A stretch of DNA of 64,000 nt. Source: Prorocentrum cordatum. Its lineage: Eukaryota > Sar > Dinophyceae > Prorocentrales > Prorocentraceae. Each line of letters opens with the position of its first letter. Positions within the stretch are counted from its first letter, which is position 1. A program made the position numbers and the translations under genes. The DNA lies in the NCBI GenBank assembly GCA_963575745.1, contig CAUYUJ010015504.1:1166579-1230578 (forward strand). The letters are read 5' to 3'. The notes beneath the pieces are model-generated. The model was not told the origin of the DNA, did not search any database, and saw only the letters and a program-made list of their open reading frames with translations. Below, in pieces: positions 62,870 through 64,000 of this stretch.

Positions 62870-64000
62870 AGCTCCGACATCTCCATCCGCACGAGGGAGA
62901 GGAGCTCGCTGCACCCTTGGCGGATTGCGCATCGACCGCGAGGCCCGCAGCGCCGCCCGCGCCGTCGAACACAGGGTCTCCGCGTCGACGTTGTGCTCCA
63001 TGCTTAGCATGTGGTAGGTGCCGCAGGCGACCGCGACCCGCTCGATGCTCTCGATGGATGTGTCCAGCAGCCCGAGATTCGCCACGGCCTCGGTCTTGAC
63101 GGTGGCACGGGTCGCTGCCGCCACGGCAGCAGCCAGCGGGCCGCACGTCAGGCAGTGCTTCTCGGAGTGGCGCCGACGGCGCACTGGAATATGCAGGGCC
63201 TCCGCCCGCGCTCGTAGATGATCCTGCTCGACGTCAGCCACGAGAAGAAGAGAGTCCTCATCCACGCGGCGGCCCACGACAGCGGCAACTTCCTCATGGC
63301 AACTCTCACCCAATCGAACACTCCGGGGTCATTCTTGAAGACGTCCTCGAGGCCGGGCAACTCGATCAGGATCCGCTTCGCCGGGAACGAGCCGATCTCG
63401 TCAGGGCCCAGCGCGCTCCTCGCAGCAGCGAATGCCAGCCTCTGGGCGCGGGCTGGCTTGTCCGCTGCGAGCGTCGCCCTCGCGACCTCGAGGGCAGGGG
63501 CGAGCGGCGCGGGCGGGTAGTGGTGGTGGTCCGACTCCGCGGACACGACCTGGTGGAACGTCTCAACGAAGGGCGGCATCTTCAACCAAGGCGGTGGCAG
63601 ATGCAGAACGGCCCGAGCCGCGCCCATCAAGGTCTGGTCATCTCCGTGCTGGTCGAGGTCCTGGTGGAGGCGCTCGCGGATCTCGCGGAACTTATGGGAG
63701 GTAGCTATGGCAGCTCTGACGACCGCGGCAATCACCATGAGTGAGCTGCATGGACCGAAGCGTGCGCACCCCAGTCCCGCAGCCTCGGCCAGTCCCTGAC
63801 CCTGACCGCGGCGCCAGTGGGGAACCTCAGCACTGATGCATTGACCCAGCTCTCGGCCTTGAAGGACTCGTGGGGCAGCAGCGCGCACTGGGCTAGGTAG
63901 CTGAGGTCAGGGAGGGCACGGCTATTGAACAACTGCGCGGAGCCCATCGACGGGGCGCCCCTGGCGCTGCGCCTCTAGGTGCGCCAGCGGAACTTCTGGA
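62870..64000 (-). pseudogene. C-terminal part of a dinoflagellate retroelement polyprotein (runs off the window)
   Basis: On minus from the window edge: LFNSRALPDLSYLAQCALLP (about 63930-63871), matching the post-polymerase YNxxxxPxLxYxxQ region of LINEs; a frame change near 63800; RFGPCSSLMVIAAVVRAAIA; then a Pro-rich spacer; WAAAWMRTLFFSWLTSSRII and RRPCIFQCAVGA (63250-63180); a second frame change near 63170; and RRRHSEKHCLTCGPLAAAVA with C..C..H..C spacing. The CxFxC...H...C tail is the zinc-knuckle-like end typical of these dinoflagellate proteins. The best single frames are 63148-63888 and 62684-63313 (front half only). The endonuclease and polymerase would lie beyond 64000. Confidence 0.7.

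Overview
ORGANISM. The window looks like nuclear DNA of a dinoflagellate with a very GC-rich, repeat-swamped genome. Prorocentrum is a reasonable guess, but that is inference. The decisive sign is a complete 22-nt dinoflagellate spliced-leader (DinoSL) sequence encoded in genomic DNA on the minus strand at 12611-12632, directly upstream of an intact 494-codon reading frame. Supporting signs are a secreted-type protein with a GDPH/vWF-D-like tail, a split gene whose intron borders fit the relaxed GA/GC-AG rule known in dinoflagellates, several decayed LINE-type reverse transcriptases, and very low gene density. There are no bacterial operons, Shine-Dalgarno-led genes, CRISPR arrays, recognisable tRNAs or rRNAs.

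LAYOUT. 1-10.8 kb: GC-rich noncoding DNA, (CTC)n and (GGA)n tracts, small inverted-repeat (MITE-like) elements, a diverged segmental duplication (3.8-4.5 kb and 5.7-6.6 kb), a TAGCA satellite, tetranucleotide satellites and a 64-bp tandem repeat. 10.84-12.65 kb: a retroposed trans-spliced mRNA with spliced leader, 5' UTR, intact ORF, 3' UTR, A-tract remnant and an 18-bp target-site duplication. 13-27 kb: minisatellites, MITE families and long trinucleotide tracts. 27.6-32.5 kb (minus): a broken non-LTR retrotransposon with endonuclease, reverse transcriptase, zinc fingers and a C-terminal domain. 33-38 kb: more MITEs, including a 1.17-kb element that carries an AT-rich triplicated insert and sits in a dispersed host repeat whose empty site is also present. 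37.9-41.8 kb (minus): exons of one putative multi-pass membrane-protein gene; its 2-kb first intron holds a 14-unit 77-bp satellite. 42-59 kb: MITEs, (GAC)n, (CAA)n, a roughly 290-bp CTC tract, a higher-order CTTGGG repeat and a mariner-like MITE. 59.6-60.5 kb and 62.9-64 kb (minus): two further decayed retroelement fragments, the second running off the window.

HOW IT FITS TOGETHER. The window is a record of mobile-element activity. Non-LTR reverse transcriptases are present in three states of decay. The spliced-leader retrogene has the hallmarks expected if such machinery reinserted a mature host mRNA. At least nine families of short terminal-inverted-repeat elements were recognised by eye; several have direct repeats of consistent, family-specific length (2, 4, 5, 8, 9 or 10 bp), and some enclose microsatellite DNA. 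Only two loci look like host protein-coding genes. Everything was read by eye, so repeat boundaries are accurate only where a base-exact duplication is stated.
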